Part shown: piece by piece, positions 46,966 through 55,838 of the stretch
How the letters are laid out: every line of letters begins with the position of its first letter
Position numbering within the stretch: the stretch's first letter is position 1
DNA from: Rossellomorea sp. BNER
GTDB taxonomy: Bacteria > Bacillota > Bacilli > Bacillales > Bacillaceae_B
DNA length: 64,000 nt
Assembly: GCA_024213275.1 (NCBI GenBank)
Contig: JANAVG010000003.1
Coordinates: forward strand, 310,001-374,000
Reading direction: 5' to 3'
Notes under the pieces: generated by a model
Told to the model about the DNA's origin: nothing
Database searches by the model: none
Seen by the model: the letters and a program-made list of their open reading frames with translations, nothing else
Position numbers and translations under genes: made by a program

Positions 46966-48072
46966 CTAATAAAGCATCCTCCATAAATAAAATGTCGCAT
47001 AGGATTCCCAATTTGTCCAAGTAGACGAAAGCTTTAGGATTTCTTCTTTGGATGGTTTCTTATCTGCTTTTAAGATGAGTTTAATAGAATTGTGTAAGCC
47101 GACATCATCAATCGGAAAAGCCGATGGGAAACGGAGACAGCGCATTAACACATAATTGGCTGTCCAAGGACCGATACCGCGAATGTTCACAAGCATTTTT
47201 TCAGCTTTTTTATAATCTCCCGCATTCATGAGCTTCTCTTTTGTTAATTCTTCATTAGTCAATAATTGGGCAATGCCGATTAAGTATTCGCATTTTTTAA
47301 TTGTCATTTTGAGATCAGTCAAATCATCTACCGATAACATAGCAATATCTTTCGGTGACGGAAATATCCAATATTTTGTGCCATCCCATTCAACATGCTT
47401 TCCAAATCGTTCGACAAAACGTCTCTTTAGGGTATAGGCATATGTAAGGTTAATCTGCTGTCCAAGAATTCCCCATGCCAATGCTTCAAATAAATCAGGG
47501 ATGCCAACATTTCTTAAACCATAGAAGTTGGAAACCGGTTGGCTAAGGAGAAGGTCTGTTTTCGCTAGTTCATAGAATGGAATTAAATCTGTATCGAAAT
47601 CAAACCATTCACGTATATATCTCGCGACTCCCGCTCTCACCCATTTTTGTTTCGGCGTTGAGTTCCCGAAGAAACGGACGGTAAGAATGGTATCATTCTC
47701 CGAGCTAATTTCTACTAATGGGGTTTCATGATCAATGGGGATGGCTCTGTATATTTTATTGTCAATAATGGTAAACAAACATTCATTCGTCGATCTTGAC
47801 AGGTATCTTAAGTTTTCTTTAAAGCTAAACTCCTTTGGTGCTTTGATCTTTAATACTTCTTCATGATCCTCCCATGAACCATAAGGAAGGCCCGAGTGAC
47901 ATTTTTTACATGCCCGATATCCTGCTTGCTCGGCTTCATGCCTTGTTTGAAATGGAAGAGTATTATTGGGTTTTGACTTTCCTTTACACCATGGAAAACA
48001 GTAAATCTTCATCGTTTTTACTCCAATAAAATAGAGTGCATCCCAGCTATTTTCATTCTCGTCAATTTGCAT
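46966..48072 (-). CDS. DNA-3-methyladenine glycosylase II with N-terminal Ada metal-binding domain
   Basis: A 368-residue fusion. Residues 1-60 form an Ada zinc domain with all four cysteines (Cys25, Cys29, Cys55, Cys58). The next part is an AlkA-type N-terminal domain, and the C-terminal half is HhH-GPD (ALAWGILGQQINLTYAYTLK; NIRGIGPWTANYVLMRCLRF with the catalytic Asp in PIDDVGL). It excises 3-methyladenine and related bases. ATG 48072 follows AGGAGA. It is divergent from adaA across 142 bp, so one Ada-controlled region probably serves both. Presence of the acceptor cysteines suggests it may also take methyl groups from phosphotriesters. Confidence 0.9.
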   Translation of the reverse strand: MQIDENENSWDALYFIGVKTMKIYCFPWCKGKSKPNNTLPFQTRHEAEQAGYRACKKCHSGLPYGSWEDHEEVLKIKAPKEFSFKENLRYLSRSTNECLFTIIDNKIYRAIPIDHETPLVEISSENDTILTVRFFGNSTPKQKWVRAGVARYIREWFDFDTDLIPFYELAKTDLLLSQPVSNFYGLRNVGIPDLFEALAWGILGQQINLTYAYTLKRRFVERFGKHVEWDGTKYWIFPSPKDIAMLSVDDLTDLKMTIKKCEYLIGIAQLLTNEELTKEKLMNAGDYKKAEKMLVNIRGIGPWTANYVLMRCLRFPSAFPIDDVGLHNSIKLILKADKKPSKEEILKLSSTWTNWESYATFYLWRMLY

Positions 48073-48168
48073 ATAACTTCTCCTCGTTTGTGACTTCTGT
48101 ACATAAATAGTTTTATCACATATTGGCAGGTGGAAATTTCGTTATCTTGCTCTTACATTCGGAAATCA

Positions 48169-48196
48169 TTCATTTATCAACTGTTCAGGGTATACT
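48169..48196 (+). promoter_or_regulatory. Candidate promoter of the adaA operon
   Basis: A -10 box TATACT at 48191-48196, with only a weak -35 (TTCATT, 16 bases upstream). A weak -35 is expected for a promoter that needs an activator such as methylated AdaA. No clear Ada box can be defined by eye. Confidence 0.45.
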
Positions 48197-48214
48197 TTAA
48201 GCAGAGGTGATGAC

Positions 48215-48784
48215 ATGAAACCTATCCCGATTGAATACTGGAAAGCCATTGTAGAAAATGATGCTTCTTATGATGATACATTTTTTTATGGTGTTAAAAC
48301 CACCGGAATCTTTTGTCGTCCATCGTGTAAATCAAGGGTTCCGAATATCAAAAACGTACGTATTTTTAAAAATGCAAAATTGGCTCAGTCTGAAAACTTT
48401 CGTCCCTGTAAAAGATGTAAACCTAATGGATTAAGTTTACCTGATGAGGAGTGGATACAACAAATAATTGAATGGGTTAACCAACATTATCAGGATCAGC
48501 TCACTTTAGAAAACTTAGCGGAAATCAGCCACGGCAGTCCCTATCATTTGCAACGTACATTTAAACGAATAAAAGGAATGAGCCCACTTGAATATATTCA
48601 GCAGGTTCGGATCTCTCACGCCATTCATTACCTTGTGAATTCGGATAAATCCGTAACAGAAATCGGGATGGCCGTCGGGCTAATGAACAGCGCTTATTTT
48701 GTAACGTTGTTTAAGAAAAAAACGAATTGTACACCCACTGAGTACCGAAAGAAACACGGGAGTAAAGGAGGAAACTATTCATGA
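48215..48784 (+). CDS. adaA: AdaA: methylphosphotriester-DNA methyltransferase and transcriptional activator
   Basis: A 189-residue product. The N-terminal zinc domain has the four cysteines Cys34, Cys38, Cys65 and Cys68 (GIFCRPSCKSR and RPCKRCKP). The C-terminal AraC-type HTH (LTLENLAEISHGSPYHLQRT and EIGMAVGLMNSAYFVTLFKK) binds DNA. In Bacillus, AdaA accepts a methyl group from DNA phosphotriesters and then activates its own operon. ATG 48215 follows AGAGGTGA. It overlaps the next gene by 4 bases (ATGA). Confidence 0.95.
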   Translation: MKPIPIEYWKAIVENDASYDDTFFYGVKTTGIFCRPSCKSRVPNIKNVRIFKNAKLAQSENFRPCKRCKPNGLSLPDEEWIQQIIEWVNQHYQDQLTLENLAEISHGSPYHLQRTFKRIKGMSPLEYIQQVRISHAIHYLVNSDKSVTEIGMAVGLMNSAYFVTLFKKKTNCTPTEYRKKHGSKGGNYS

Positions 48785-49311
48785 AAAACGTTCATAAACC
48801 AATCATTTATTGGTCAACTTTAAAATATGAGAATTGGTTATTTTATCTAGCTGCAACACTAAAGGGACTATGTTATGTAGGTTCGCCCAATGGCCCATTT
48901 AATGGGATGACGGATTTGGCGAAGCGCCGATTTCCTGATTTTGAATTAAGAGAGGATCACATAGTTCTAAATCCGTATAAAGAGGAACTATTTGAATATT
49001 TAAAAGGCAAACGTAACTCGTTTACCTTCTCTGTTGATGCTAAAGGGACTTCTTTTCAACAAGAGATATGGAATGCCCTCAATCAAATTCCGTACGGTGA
49101 AACATATACGTATTCGCAAATTGCTGAAATGATTCAAAGGCCTGCTGCCGTTCGTGCGGTGGGAACAGCCATTGGAGCCAATCCTGTCCTCATATCAGTT
49201 CCATGTCACCGAGTTATAGGGAAAAACGGAGCACTAACGGGTTATCGTGGCGGTTTGGAAATGAAAGAACATTTACTTCGTCTTGAGAAAGGGGATGACA
49301 TGAATGGCTAG
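48781..49311 (+). CDS. adaB: O6-methylguanine-DNA methyltransferase (AdaB/Ogt)
   Basis: A 176-residue suicide repair protein with the active-site motif ISVPCHRVIGKNG (acceptor Cys132), the helix AVRAVGTAIGANP, and the end block GYRGGLEMKEHLLRLEK. It removes O6-alkyl groups from guanine. Start overlaps the adaA stop by 4 bases and its own stop overlaps the next gene by 8 bases, so all three genes are tightly coupled. Confidence 0.95.
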   Translation: MKNVHKPIIYWSTLKYENWLFYLAATLKGLCYVGSPNGPFNGMTDLAKRRFPDFELREDHIVLNPYKEELFEYLKGKRNSFTFSVDAKGTSFQQEIWNALNQIPYGETYTYSQIAEMIQRPAAVRAVGTAIGANPVLISVPCHRVIGKNGALTGYRGGLEMKEHLLRLEKGDDMNG

Positions 49312-50017
49312 CCAAATTGGAACAACTATTGCCAAACTGAATTGGAATTCCATTCATCAAACGCTGGACGATCAGGGGTTTATAAAGCTGCCCCCTTTAC
49401 TTGATAGTAAGCAATGTCAAGCCATTATCGATATGTATGATATAGATTCATATTATCGCAGCCGAATTGATATGGCGCGATATCGGTTTGGGGAAGGAGA
49501 ATATAAATATTTTCAAGCACCACTTCCACCATTAATTCAGGAGTTGAGAAAAAATTTCTACCCTGAACTTGCAAAGGCAGCGAACCGATGGCTAGAGCTG
49601 TTAGGAAAAGAGGCTATTTACCCAGATACTCTTGCAGAATTTCTAAAGCAATGTCATGAGAAGGAACAAGTTCGTTCAACCCCGTTAATCCTCAAATATG
49701 AAACGGGTGGCTATAATTGTCTGCATCAGGATTTGTATGGTGAGGTGTACTTTCCTTTCCAAGTGTTATTCGCATTAAATCAACGAAATCAGGATTACAC
49801 CGGTGGTGAATCAATCCTGGTGGAACAACGCCCACGAGCACAAAGTCGAGGACATGTCATTACACTTGATCAAGGGGAAGCTCTTATTTTTCCAACCAAT
49901 CACCGTCCAATTGAAGGGAAACTTAGGTTCTATAGAAATACCGTTCGACATGGAGTGAGTTCTCTGAGATCGGGTATTCGATATGGATTAGGGATTATTT
50001 TTCATGATGCAAAATGA
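49304..50017 (+). CDS. 2-oxoglutarate/Fe(II)-dependent oxygenase in the Ada operon
   Basis: A 237-residue product with a double-stranded beta-helix iron site. HxD is in NCLHQDLYGEV (His141, Asp143), the distal histidine in TVRHGVSS (His216), and the probable 2-oxoglutarate arginine in RSGIRYGLG (Arg222 or Arg225). It does not have the ordinary AlkB RxNxxxxxR motif. Its start lies inside the adaB gene (8-base overlap), so it is co-translated with alkylation repair genes. The family (COG3826-like proteins) is uncharacterised to my knowledge. A direct demethylase function like AlkB's is the obvious hypothesis. Confidence 0.85.
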   Translation: MASQIGTTIAKLNWNSIHQTLDDQGFIKLPPLLDSKQCQAIIDMYDIDSYYRSRIDMARYRFGEGEYKYFQAPLPPLIQELRKNFYPELAKAANRWLELLGKEAIYPDTLAEFLKQCHEKEQVRSTPLILKYETGGYNCLHQDLYGEVYFPFQVLFALNQRNQDYTGGESILVEQRPRAQSRGHVITLDQGEALIFPTNHRPIEGKLRFYRNTVRHGVSSLRSGIRYGLGIIFHDAK

Positions 50018-50084
50018 GGGGGATTATGAATTTCCAAAAAAACGAATTATTCCGGGGCAAAAAGGATTTATGTTTTAATGGGAT

Positions 50085-50132
50085 AACCCCAACAAAACAA
50101 GCCATGTATGGTTTGCTTTGTTGGGGTTTCGT
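50085..50132 (+). terminator. Terminator of the adaA operon
   Basis: AACCCCAACAAA pairs with TTTGTTGGGGTT across an imperfectly paired apical stem, followed by TTCGTTT. Confidence 0.8.
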
Positions 50133-50155
50133 TTGATGTTGAATGATAAACAACC

Positions 50156-50206
50156 TATTCTATATATGGACAATCATAGTGGTTCCGGAACCCTTATGAA
50201 CAGCCA
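50156..50206. repeat. Partial family B element (right half)
   Basis: TATTCTATATATGGACAATC, AGTGGTTCCGGAACCC and TGAACAGCC match the right half of full copies. The left half is missing. Confidence 0.6.
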
Positions 50207-50208
50207 AT

Positions 50209-50571
50209 TTAAATATTTACTCCGCCTGGAGCTTTTAATATACTTGTTGCTCCTTTAAAGGAATGAGTATGACCATCATTATAAGAAGTCATTCCTGCAA
50301 ATTCGTGATAATGGCCTCTGTTTGGAATTACAATTGGTGGTCCCGTCCATCCGCGGAAATAGTGAACATGCCCATCATCAAATGTTGTCTGCCCCTCAAA
50401 GGAATGAACATGTTGATCCAATCCTTGCACAGTGTCCTTTGTCGTTCCTTGTACAACGTGCTGGTGTCCATCGTTAACTGAGGTTTGTGTGGAAAATGAA
50501 TGTTTATGAACAGCAACGACCCTATTGTCCCACCAAATATATTCAATATCATGATAATGATTATCCCTCAT
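50209..50571 (-). CDS. ymaF: YmaF-family histidine-rich repeat protein
   Basis: A 120-residue product built from about three imperfect repeats of the form HxHSFxGxTxxxDGHxHxFxG: HKHSFSTQTSVNDGHQHVV, HVHSFEGQTTFDDGHVHYF and HYHEFAGMTSYNDGHTHSFK. The many histidine pairs suggest metal binding. YmaF of Bacillus subtilis has this layout; the function is unknown. ATG 50571 follows AAAGGAGG. Confidence 0.88.
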   Translation of the reverse strand: MRDNHYHDIEYIWWDNRVVAVHKHSFSTQTSVNDGHQHVVQGTTKDTVQGLDQHVHSFEGQTTFDDGHVHYFRGWTGPPIVIPNRGHYHEFAGMTSYNDGHTHSFKGATSILKAPGGVNI

Positions 50572-50763
50572 ATGTTTTACCTCCTTTTTTCCTTACACTT
50601 TATATAATTCAGGAACATCACCTAAAGGAACATGTAAGTATTTTTTATTAAAAAAAATTTTGAATGTCGGTATCTTAGAGCTTGTTGTAGATATGGTATA
50701 CTGTTTATTTGGAGTGGGAATTTTCAGATAGTAAAACTACTAATATGGTTAGGAGGAAATTCG

Positions 50764-52473
50764 ATGTTTCAACAAATTACACATTTAACGACGGCAGAAC
50801 AAATTGAGATTATAACACGTGAACTCATTCAAATAGAAAGTATAAATGGTACTAGTGGTGAAGTGGAGCTTGCTAATGCAGTTAAACAATGGCTGCAATC
50901 ATTTCCTTACTTTAAAAAGAATCCAATGTACGTATGGGAGCAATTGATTCCAAATGATCCTATTGAAAGAAAAAATGTATACGCTTTCTTAAGGAGCCCT
51001 GCCCGTACAAGTAAAACGCTTATTTATCATGCTCATTTAGATACGGTTGGGATTGATGATTTCGGAAGTATGAGACAGAACGCACTAAATTCGGATGCTT
51101 TAGAAAGCTATTTTAAGGAGTATCCGTACAACAAAGATGTTCAAAAGGATGCCCATTCAGGGGATTATTTGTTTGGCAGAGGTTCCGTGGATATGCAAAG
51201 TGGTATCGCAGTGCATTTAGCCAATTTGCTGTATTTTTCAAAACATCTAGATGAATTGCCTGGGAATATATTATTCATGATCAATCCTGATGAGGAAAGC
51301 CAGCATAAAGGGGTTACAACTGCTATATCTGAGCTGAATCGCTTAAAAGAAGAGGAAAACCTTGACTATATAGTGGCAATCAACACGGATTTTATTACAC
51401 CTATGTATGAAGGGGATCCCCATAGATACATATATACAGGCTCCGCAGGAAAGCTACTTCCAAGCTTTTATATATATGGACGGGAAACACATGTTGGAGA
51501 TACATTATCAGGGATCGATCCAACATTAATTTCTGCTGAAATTAATAGACGAATTAACAATAATTTAGATTTAACGGAAGATATAGAAGGCGAACTTATT
51601 CTACCACCTTCTTGTTTGTATCAAAAAGATACAAAAATGGCTTATAATGTGCAAACAGCAAAGAGCAGCTATCTTTATTTCAACTACTTTATCTATGAAT
51701 CTACGGCAAAAGAGGTGATGGATAAGCTTGAGAGCATCACAAATGAGGCTTGTCAGCATGTTGCCGAAACAGCATCTAAACAATATAAAGAATTTGCAAG
51801 ACGGACCAAGCTTCCTGAAGCTAATCGTAAATGGAATATTGAGGTCACAAGTCTTGAGAACTTTATTTTGCAATTAGAAGAAAAAGGGTTAAATCCGCGG
51901 GGCGTTTCTAATCGGGTGGTACAGGAACATGGTTATTTGGATGAGAGAATGCTTTGTTTTAAAATTGCGGAAGAGTTACAACAATTGGATCCAGATAAAA
52001 AGCCGAGAGTCATTATTTTCTATGCTCCACCTTATTTGCCTCACAACTTTTTAAATGAGGAAAATGAGAAAGATCAACATCTCTTGAATGTTGTGCATGA
52101 TGCCATTGATCATATAAACGAGCAAACAAATGAAGTGTTTTCTCTAAAAAAATTCTTTCCATATTTAGCGGATGGAAGCTTTCTTTCATTACATGAAACA
52201 GATCATGAAATTTCTGCACTAGTAAATAATTTCCCGGAAATGGATACGCTTTATCCAATTCCATTCAGTGAAATCAGAAAGCTAAACGTTCCTTCAATAA
52301 ATATGGGGGTGTATGGAAAAGATGGCCACAAATGGACAGAACGAGTGTATAAGCCATATTCATTTGAGGTTTTACCTTTATTAATAAGAGATACAACTGT
52401 CCGCATGTTAACATCAGTTGGAAATTTTAAATCAAACTCATTAAATACAAAAGAAGATAAACGGTTGTTTTAA
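50764..52473 (+). CDS. M20-family peptidase, RocB-like
   Basis: A 569-residue product, close to RocB (about 566). The N-terminal metal half has IYHAHLDTVGIDDF, GRGSVDMQSGIAVHLANL and NPDEESQHKG. Later blocks include TYGKDGHKWTE-like GVYGKDGHKWTERVYKPY near the end. RocB is an arginine-utilisation protein of unproven reaction. No roc genes are adjacent, so it may have a separate role. ATG 50764 follows AGGAGGAAA. Confidence 0.85.
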   Translation: MFQQITHLTTAEQIEIITRELIQIESINGTSGEVELANAVKQWLQSFPYFKKNPMYVWEQLIPNDPIERKNVYAFLRSPARTSKTLIYHAHLDTVGIDDFGSMRQNALNSDALESYFKEYPYNKDVQKDAHSGDYLFGRGSVDMQSGIAVHLANLLYFSKHLDELPGNILFMINPDEESQHKGVTTAISELNRLKEEENLDYIVAINTDFITPMYEGDPHRYIYTGSAGKLLPSFYIYGRETHVGDTLSGIDPTLISAEINRRINNNLDLTEDIEGELILPPSCLYQKDTKMAYNVQTAKSSYLYFNYFIYESTAKEVMDKLESITNEACQHVAETASKQYKEFARRTKLPEANRKWNIEVTSLENFILQLEEKGLNPRGVSNRVVQEHGYLDERMLCFKIAEELQQLDPDKKPRVIIFYAPPYLPHNFLNEENEKDQHLLNVVHDAIDHINEQTNEVFSLKKFFPYLADGSFLSLHETDHEISALVNNFPEMDTLYPIPFSEIRKLNVPSINMGVYGKDGHKWTERVYKPYSFEVLPLLIRDTTVRMLTSVGNFKSNSLNTKEDKRLF

Positions 52474-52515
52474 ACGATTTTCGTACAATAGATTGGCTGT
52501 ATCGCCTAGACATTA

Positions 52516-52559
52516 AGGCTGTTTCAAAAGTCTAGTTTCTAGATCCTTTGGGACAGCCT
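52516..52559. repeat. Short internally deleted family B-like element
   Basis: AGGCTGTTTCAAAAGTCTAG at one end and CTTTGGGACAGCCT at the other, 44 bp. It directly abuts the stop codon of the minus-strand DUF421 gene and can act as a terminator hairpin. Confidence 0.5.
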
Positions 52560-53257
52560 CAATGGATGGAATCATTTTTTTTGTCGATAAAAAGTGTTCC
52601 GTCGGTTTGGACCTCTGCATAAAAGATATCTGAAATTGAATTTACTCCCATTTGGCGTAGCTGTTGGTCTAACCATTCTGTATCAAGATTTAATTTGGAC
52701 AAGTTTTTTTTGTTAATAGAACCATCAGACACTACTTCAGTTGCGAGAGGGAAGATCTTCTTTGTGGTTTTGTAAATATTTATATCACTTCTTGTTACGG
52801 GTTGTTTTTTCTCTTTTTTCATCACCGAAAGTTTTCCATCTGTCTCAAAAATAGCATACTCCACATCAGATAATGAAAATACTTCTTTTTTTCTAAGCAT
52901 GACTCTTAATGCATCAATGTCTAAACGAGATTTACGTAGAGCGTTTTCCATGATTTGACCATCTTTTATAACAATTTCAGGCTCACCCTCAATGACTATT
53001 CGCGCTTTCTTAAATTTAATATCGATATACCCCATTACGATTGTAAAAATACTCCAACCTACTAATGCTATAACTCCATTTTGAATCGTCAGTGAATTGT
53101 CTGTAACAAGAGATCCACCTAATGTTCCGATAGTAATCGCAGAAGCAAAGTTAAAAAAGGTCATTTGACTAATTTCTTTTCTCCCGATGATCCTTGTTAA
53201 TACGAATAACACTAAAAATGACAATAAAATTCGAATGAATAATTCAGTTATGCTCAT
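52559..53257 (-). CDS. DUF421-family membrane protein (YetF/YdfR-like)
   Basis: Start ATG 53257 follows AAAGGAGGG; the frame further upstream is leader. The 232-residue product has three N-terminal membrane segments. The YetF/DUF421 soluble domain follows (EIVIKDGQIMENALRKSRLD near 95-114, SLSDVEYAIFETDGKLSVMK near 129-148). Some Bacillus homologues occur in spore-forming cells, but the function is unknown. Confidence 0.9.
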   Translation of the reverse strand: MSITELFIRILLSFLVLFVLTRIIGRKEISQMTFFNFASAITIGTLGGSLVTDNSLTIQNGVIALVGWSIFTIVMGYIDIKFKKARIVIEGEPEIVIKDGQIMENALRKSRLDIDALRVMLRKKEVFSLSDVEYAIFETDGKLSVMKKEKKQPVTRSDINIYKTTKKIFPLATEVVSDGSINKKNLSKLNLDTEWLDQQLRQMGVNSISDIFYAEVQTDGTLFIDKKNDSIH

Positions 53258-53461
53258 TTCTAACCCTCCTTTATAATAGTATGTCAAAGCATGACGATTA
53301 TATAAAAGTGAAGGTACTATTCATTATAATGAAAGCTGACTCCTTTTAGTTTTAGTAGTACCTGATAAAAAGGAGTCAAATATCAATTTCTTCTTACTTA
53401 AAATTTAATGGATTAAATGATATGTTGGTTAAAATAAATTAAAGTGAATAGAGGGAGACTT

Positions 53462-54344
53462 ATGGAGAAAATTAATTATTCTATTGTTGATGTGTTTTCA
53501 CAGGGGAAATATACAGGCAATCAACTAGCGGTTTTTAAAAACGCTGGAAAAATTCTGGATAGTGAAATGCAACAAATAGCTAAAGAAATAAATTATTCTG
53601 AAACGACCTTTATCCTATCTGATTCAAAAAAAGGAGGGGGGGTATGATGTTCGGATTTTTACACCTAATGAAGAGATTCCTTTTGCTGGTCATCCGGCTT
53701 TAGGAACGGCCTATATTATTCAAAACGAAGTTATAGGGGAACCAATAGAGAAACTTATAATAAATTTTAAAGGTGGTCAAATTCCGGTTTCATTCAATAC
53801 TCGAGAAGAAATACTATGGATGAAACAAAAGGAACCAACCTTTGGTCAAATCTTAGATATAAACAAAGTTTCGGATGTTTTAAATATAGATAAAGAATAC
53901 ATTAATAATAGATTTCCTGTCCAAGAGGTTTCTACTGGACTTCCAGTGATTGTTGTTCCTTTAAAATCATTAGAAGCAGTTAAGAAAGTAAAGATAAATA
54001 GAGGAAAATATTATGAGTTAATCGAACATACTGATGCCAAAGCAATTATGGTATTCTCCCCAGATACGTATAATGTAAAAAATGATTTAAATGTTCGAGA
54101 CTTTGCAGATTATTATGGTATACCAGAAGATGCTGCTACAGGTAGTTCAAATGGATGTTTAGCTTCTTACTTAGTTAAATACCGATATTTTAGAACTAGT
54201 GAAATTGACGTATGTGTAGAACAAGGTTACGAAATTAAACGACCTTCATTATTGTTTTTAAAAGCCAGTGATGATAACGGAAAAATCAATGTTAATGTTG
54301 GAGGGAAAGTAATAAAAATCGCTCAAGGTGAATGGTTTCTTTAA
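53462..54344 (+). pseudogene. PhzF-family isomerase/epimerase, frameshifted in a G7 tract
   Basis: Frame one starts at ATG 53462 after GAGGGA and reads MEKINYSIVDVFSQGKYTGN, with the SETTFI active-site Glu, then stops after KKGGGV near 53647. In the next frame translation resumes as YDVRIFTPNEEIPFAGHPAL (the PhzF HPxxGTA block) and continues to 54344. The join is at seven G residues (53636-53642 region). Removing one G restores a full-length family protein of about 290 residues. It may be a disrupted gene, a phase-variable tract or a sequencing error. Confidence 0.8.
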
Positions 54345-54546
54345 AAACCTTGAGTGTCCCATTATCAGGTACATTTTTGGGGTGAAAGAATAGAAAAACA
54401 AGTCAAATCACTGGCTCTTTCCTGAGTTTTTCACCACTTTATACACGGTGCACTTCACAAATGATTTCCGAGTGATTAAAGAGGAGATTTCTCCTGCGTT
54501 CTTATGAGATTTCGTCCTTCATCGGTATTCTGCTTTTCTACGGGGG

Positions 54547-54568
54547 TCCTTCATCAGCTTTATGAAGG
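54547..54568. other. CCTTCAT/ATGAAGG hairpin
   Basis: A 7-bp stem with a short loop, in the 54345-54632 noncoding gap. It shares the GTCCTTCAT motif with another block near 54514 and with 39979-40003. Confidence 0.35.
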
Positions 54569-54632
54569 CAATTTCTCCATAATATTTATTTATCAACACT
54601 GCCGATTTATAAACATCACGAAATATACTAAG

Positions 54633-54671
54633 AGCCTGTTTTGATTAATCTTTATTTAAAACAGGCTTTTA
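54633..54671. terminator. Intrinsic terminator, probably bidirectional
   Basis: AGCCTGTTTT pairs with AAAACAGGCT across a 15-base loop, with T residues after the plus-strand arm. Confidence 0.75.
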
Positions 54672-54714
54672 GTATATTTTGGATTAAACTTATTTATAAA
54701 AGTTTGGTTTAGGA

Positions 54715-54990
54715 TCAGGTGTAAGGCTCTTCTTCATTTTTGTCTTTTTCATCATGTGTTTGATGTGCACCTGGGACTTGCCTTGGCAGGTCTTGGTGCA
54801 AGTTTCGATTTTCATACGTAAAAGCACTGTAGTATTGCTGATCTTCTTGCCATGGAGTTTCTTTATTTTCAACCTTGTCATTTGTCCCCATTGGCGATCC
54901 GTATGGTCCTTCAGGATATTCCTCTGAAGTTAAAAAATTTCTTTGGGTTTCTACATTTGAAACATCTGTATATTTTTCTTCTTTTGCCAT
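54715..54990 (-). CDS. Small hydrophilic Bacillus protein (91 residues)
   Basis: A Pro/Glu/Asp/Tyr-rich, mostly disordered-looking product. TSEEYPEGPYGSP is near residue 21 and LPRQVPGAHQTHDEKDKNEE near 68-87. ATG 54990 follows GAGGTG. It looks like a conserved cytosolic protein of spore-forming bacilli, but I do not recall its name or role. The gap 54991-55310 holds no gene. Confidence 0.65.
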   Translation of the reverse strand: MAKEEKYTDVSNVETQRNFLTSEEYPEGPYGSPMGTNDKVENKETPWQEDQQYYSAFTYENRNLHQDLPRQVPGAHQTHDEKDKNEEEPYT

Positions 54991-55310
54991 GGTAGCACCT
55001 CACATAAATATTTTTTTATAGTGTAACCATGCTGGCGTGGATTATTTTAATGTTGGTAAAAAAATTCATATAATAAAACAAATCCAATTAAAATCGGCTG
55101 ACAGAATGTTTGAACTCTACACAATGTTAAGGGGATGACTTTCTGCTTTTATATTTATAACGTTTCTAAATATATGTTCGTTATTAGTTAGTGAATATAT
55201 TCTCTTTACAACGAACAAAAGGGTACTTGATTAAATGGAATTATTTGCAAAATGATCGGTGGACAATGTTATAATTGTTATCAGCAAGAATACTTGTAGG
55301 AGGAAGACGA

Positions 55311-55403
55311 ATGAAGCCCTTATTAATGGTTTTATTATTAGGGATGACCATTGTGATTGATTTTTATTATTTGATCATGACAGGAAAAGATGGGGATGGA
55401 TGA
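55311..55403 (+). CDS. Tiny membrane protein (30 residues)
   Basis: ATG 55311 follows TAGGAGGAAGACGA, an excellent ribosome site. It encodes MKPLLMVLLLGMTIVIDFYY and a short polar tail. One hydrophobic span. It overlaps the next ATG by 4 bases (ATGA), so the two are coupled. Confidence 0.6.
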   Translation: MKPLLMVLLLGMTIVIDFYYLIMTGKDGDG

Positions 55404-55498
55404 AGAGCTGGTCGAAACTTCGTAAAGGGGTATTTTTCTTAGGGTTTTTGGCTGCTGCATTATTCATTTATCTCGGTATAAGTAGAGGGCATGTATAA
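55400..55498 (+). CDS. Tiny membrane protein (32 residues), coupled to the previous one
   Basis: ATG 55400 overlaps the stop of the upstream gene. It encodes a basic N-terminus (MKSWSKLRKG), one hydrophobic span (VFFLGFLAAALFIYLG) and a short tail. Translation depends on coupling because GGGGATGG is the only nearby ribosome site. Function unknown. Confidence 0.5.
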   Translation: MKSWSKLRKGVFFLGFLAAALFIYLGISRGHV

Positions 55499-55548
55499 AG
55501 ACTGTCGTTTAATTAGTGGTTTTTAAAGATTTTGGAGAGGTGATTTTA

Positions 55549-55809
55549 TTGTTAGATTCAATCTTATTAATAACGTATATTCTAGCGCTTGCATGTTCGA
55601 TTGTTGTTCTTTACAGAAAACATAATAAAGAGGCAGGCATTAAGAATTATTTGACGACAATATGTTTTTTCTTAGTTTCCATTATTGGTTTTTCAGCTTA
55701 TTGGTTTGATCTAGGTGGAATTATAAGCTGGTTATTAGTCTTCTTCTTTTTACTTCTTGGTGCTTATTTCACCAAGTATCTTAAACCTAATACTGAATGG
55801 AATGATTGA
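55549..55809 (+). CDS. Small membrane protein (86 residues)
   Basis: Start TTG 55549 follows GGAGAGGTG by six bases; the upstream in-frame start at 55516 has none. Three hydrophobic segments (about residues 2-22, 37-56 and 59-76), separated by a basic loop. It is 50 bases after the tiny genes and may be in the same transcript. Not recognised. Confidence 0.6.
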   Translation: MLDSILLITYILALACSIVVLYRKHNKEAGIKNYLTTICFFLVSIIGFSAYWFDLGGIISWLLVFFFLLLGAYFTKYLKPNTEWND

Positions 55810-55838
55810 AGTGGAAAATTTCAATTTGAAAAATAATG

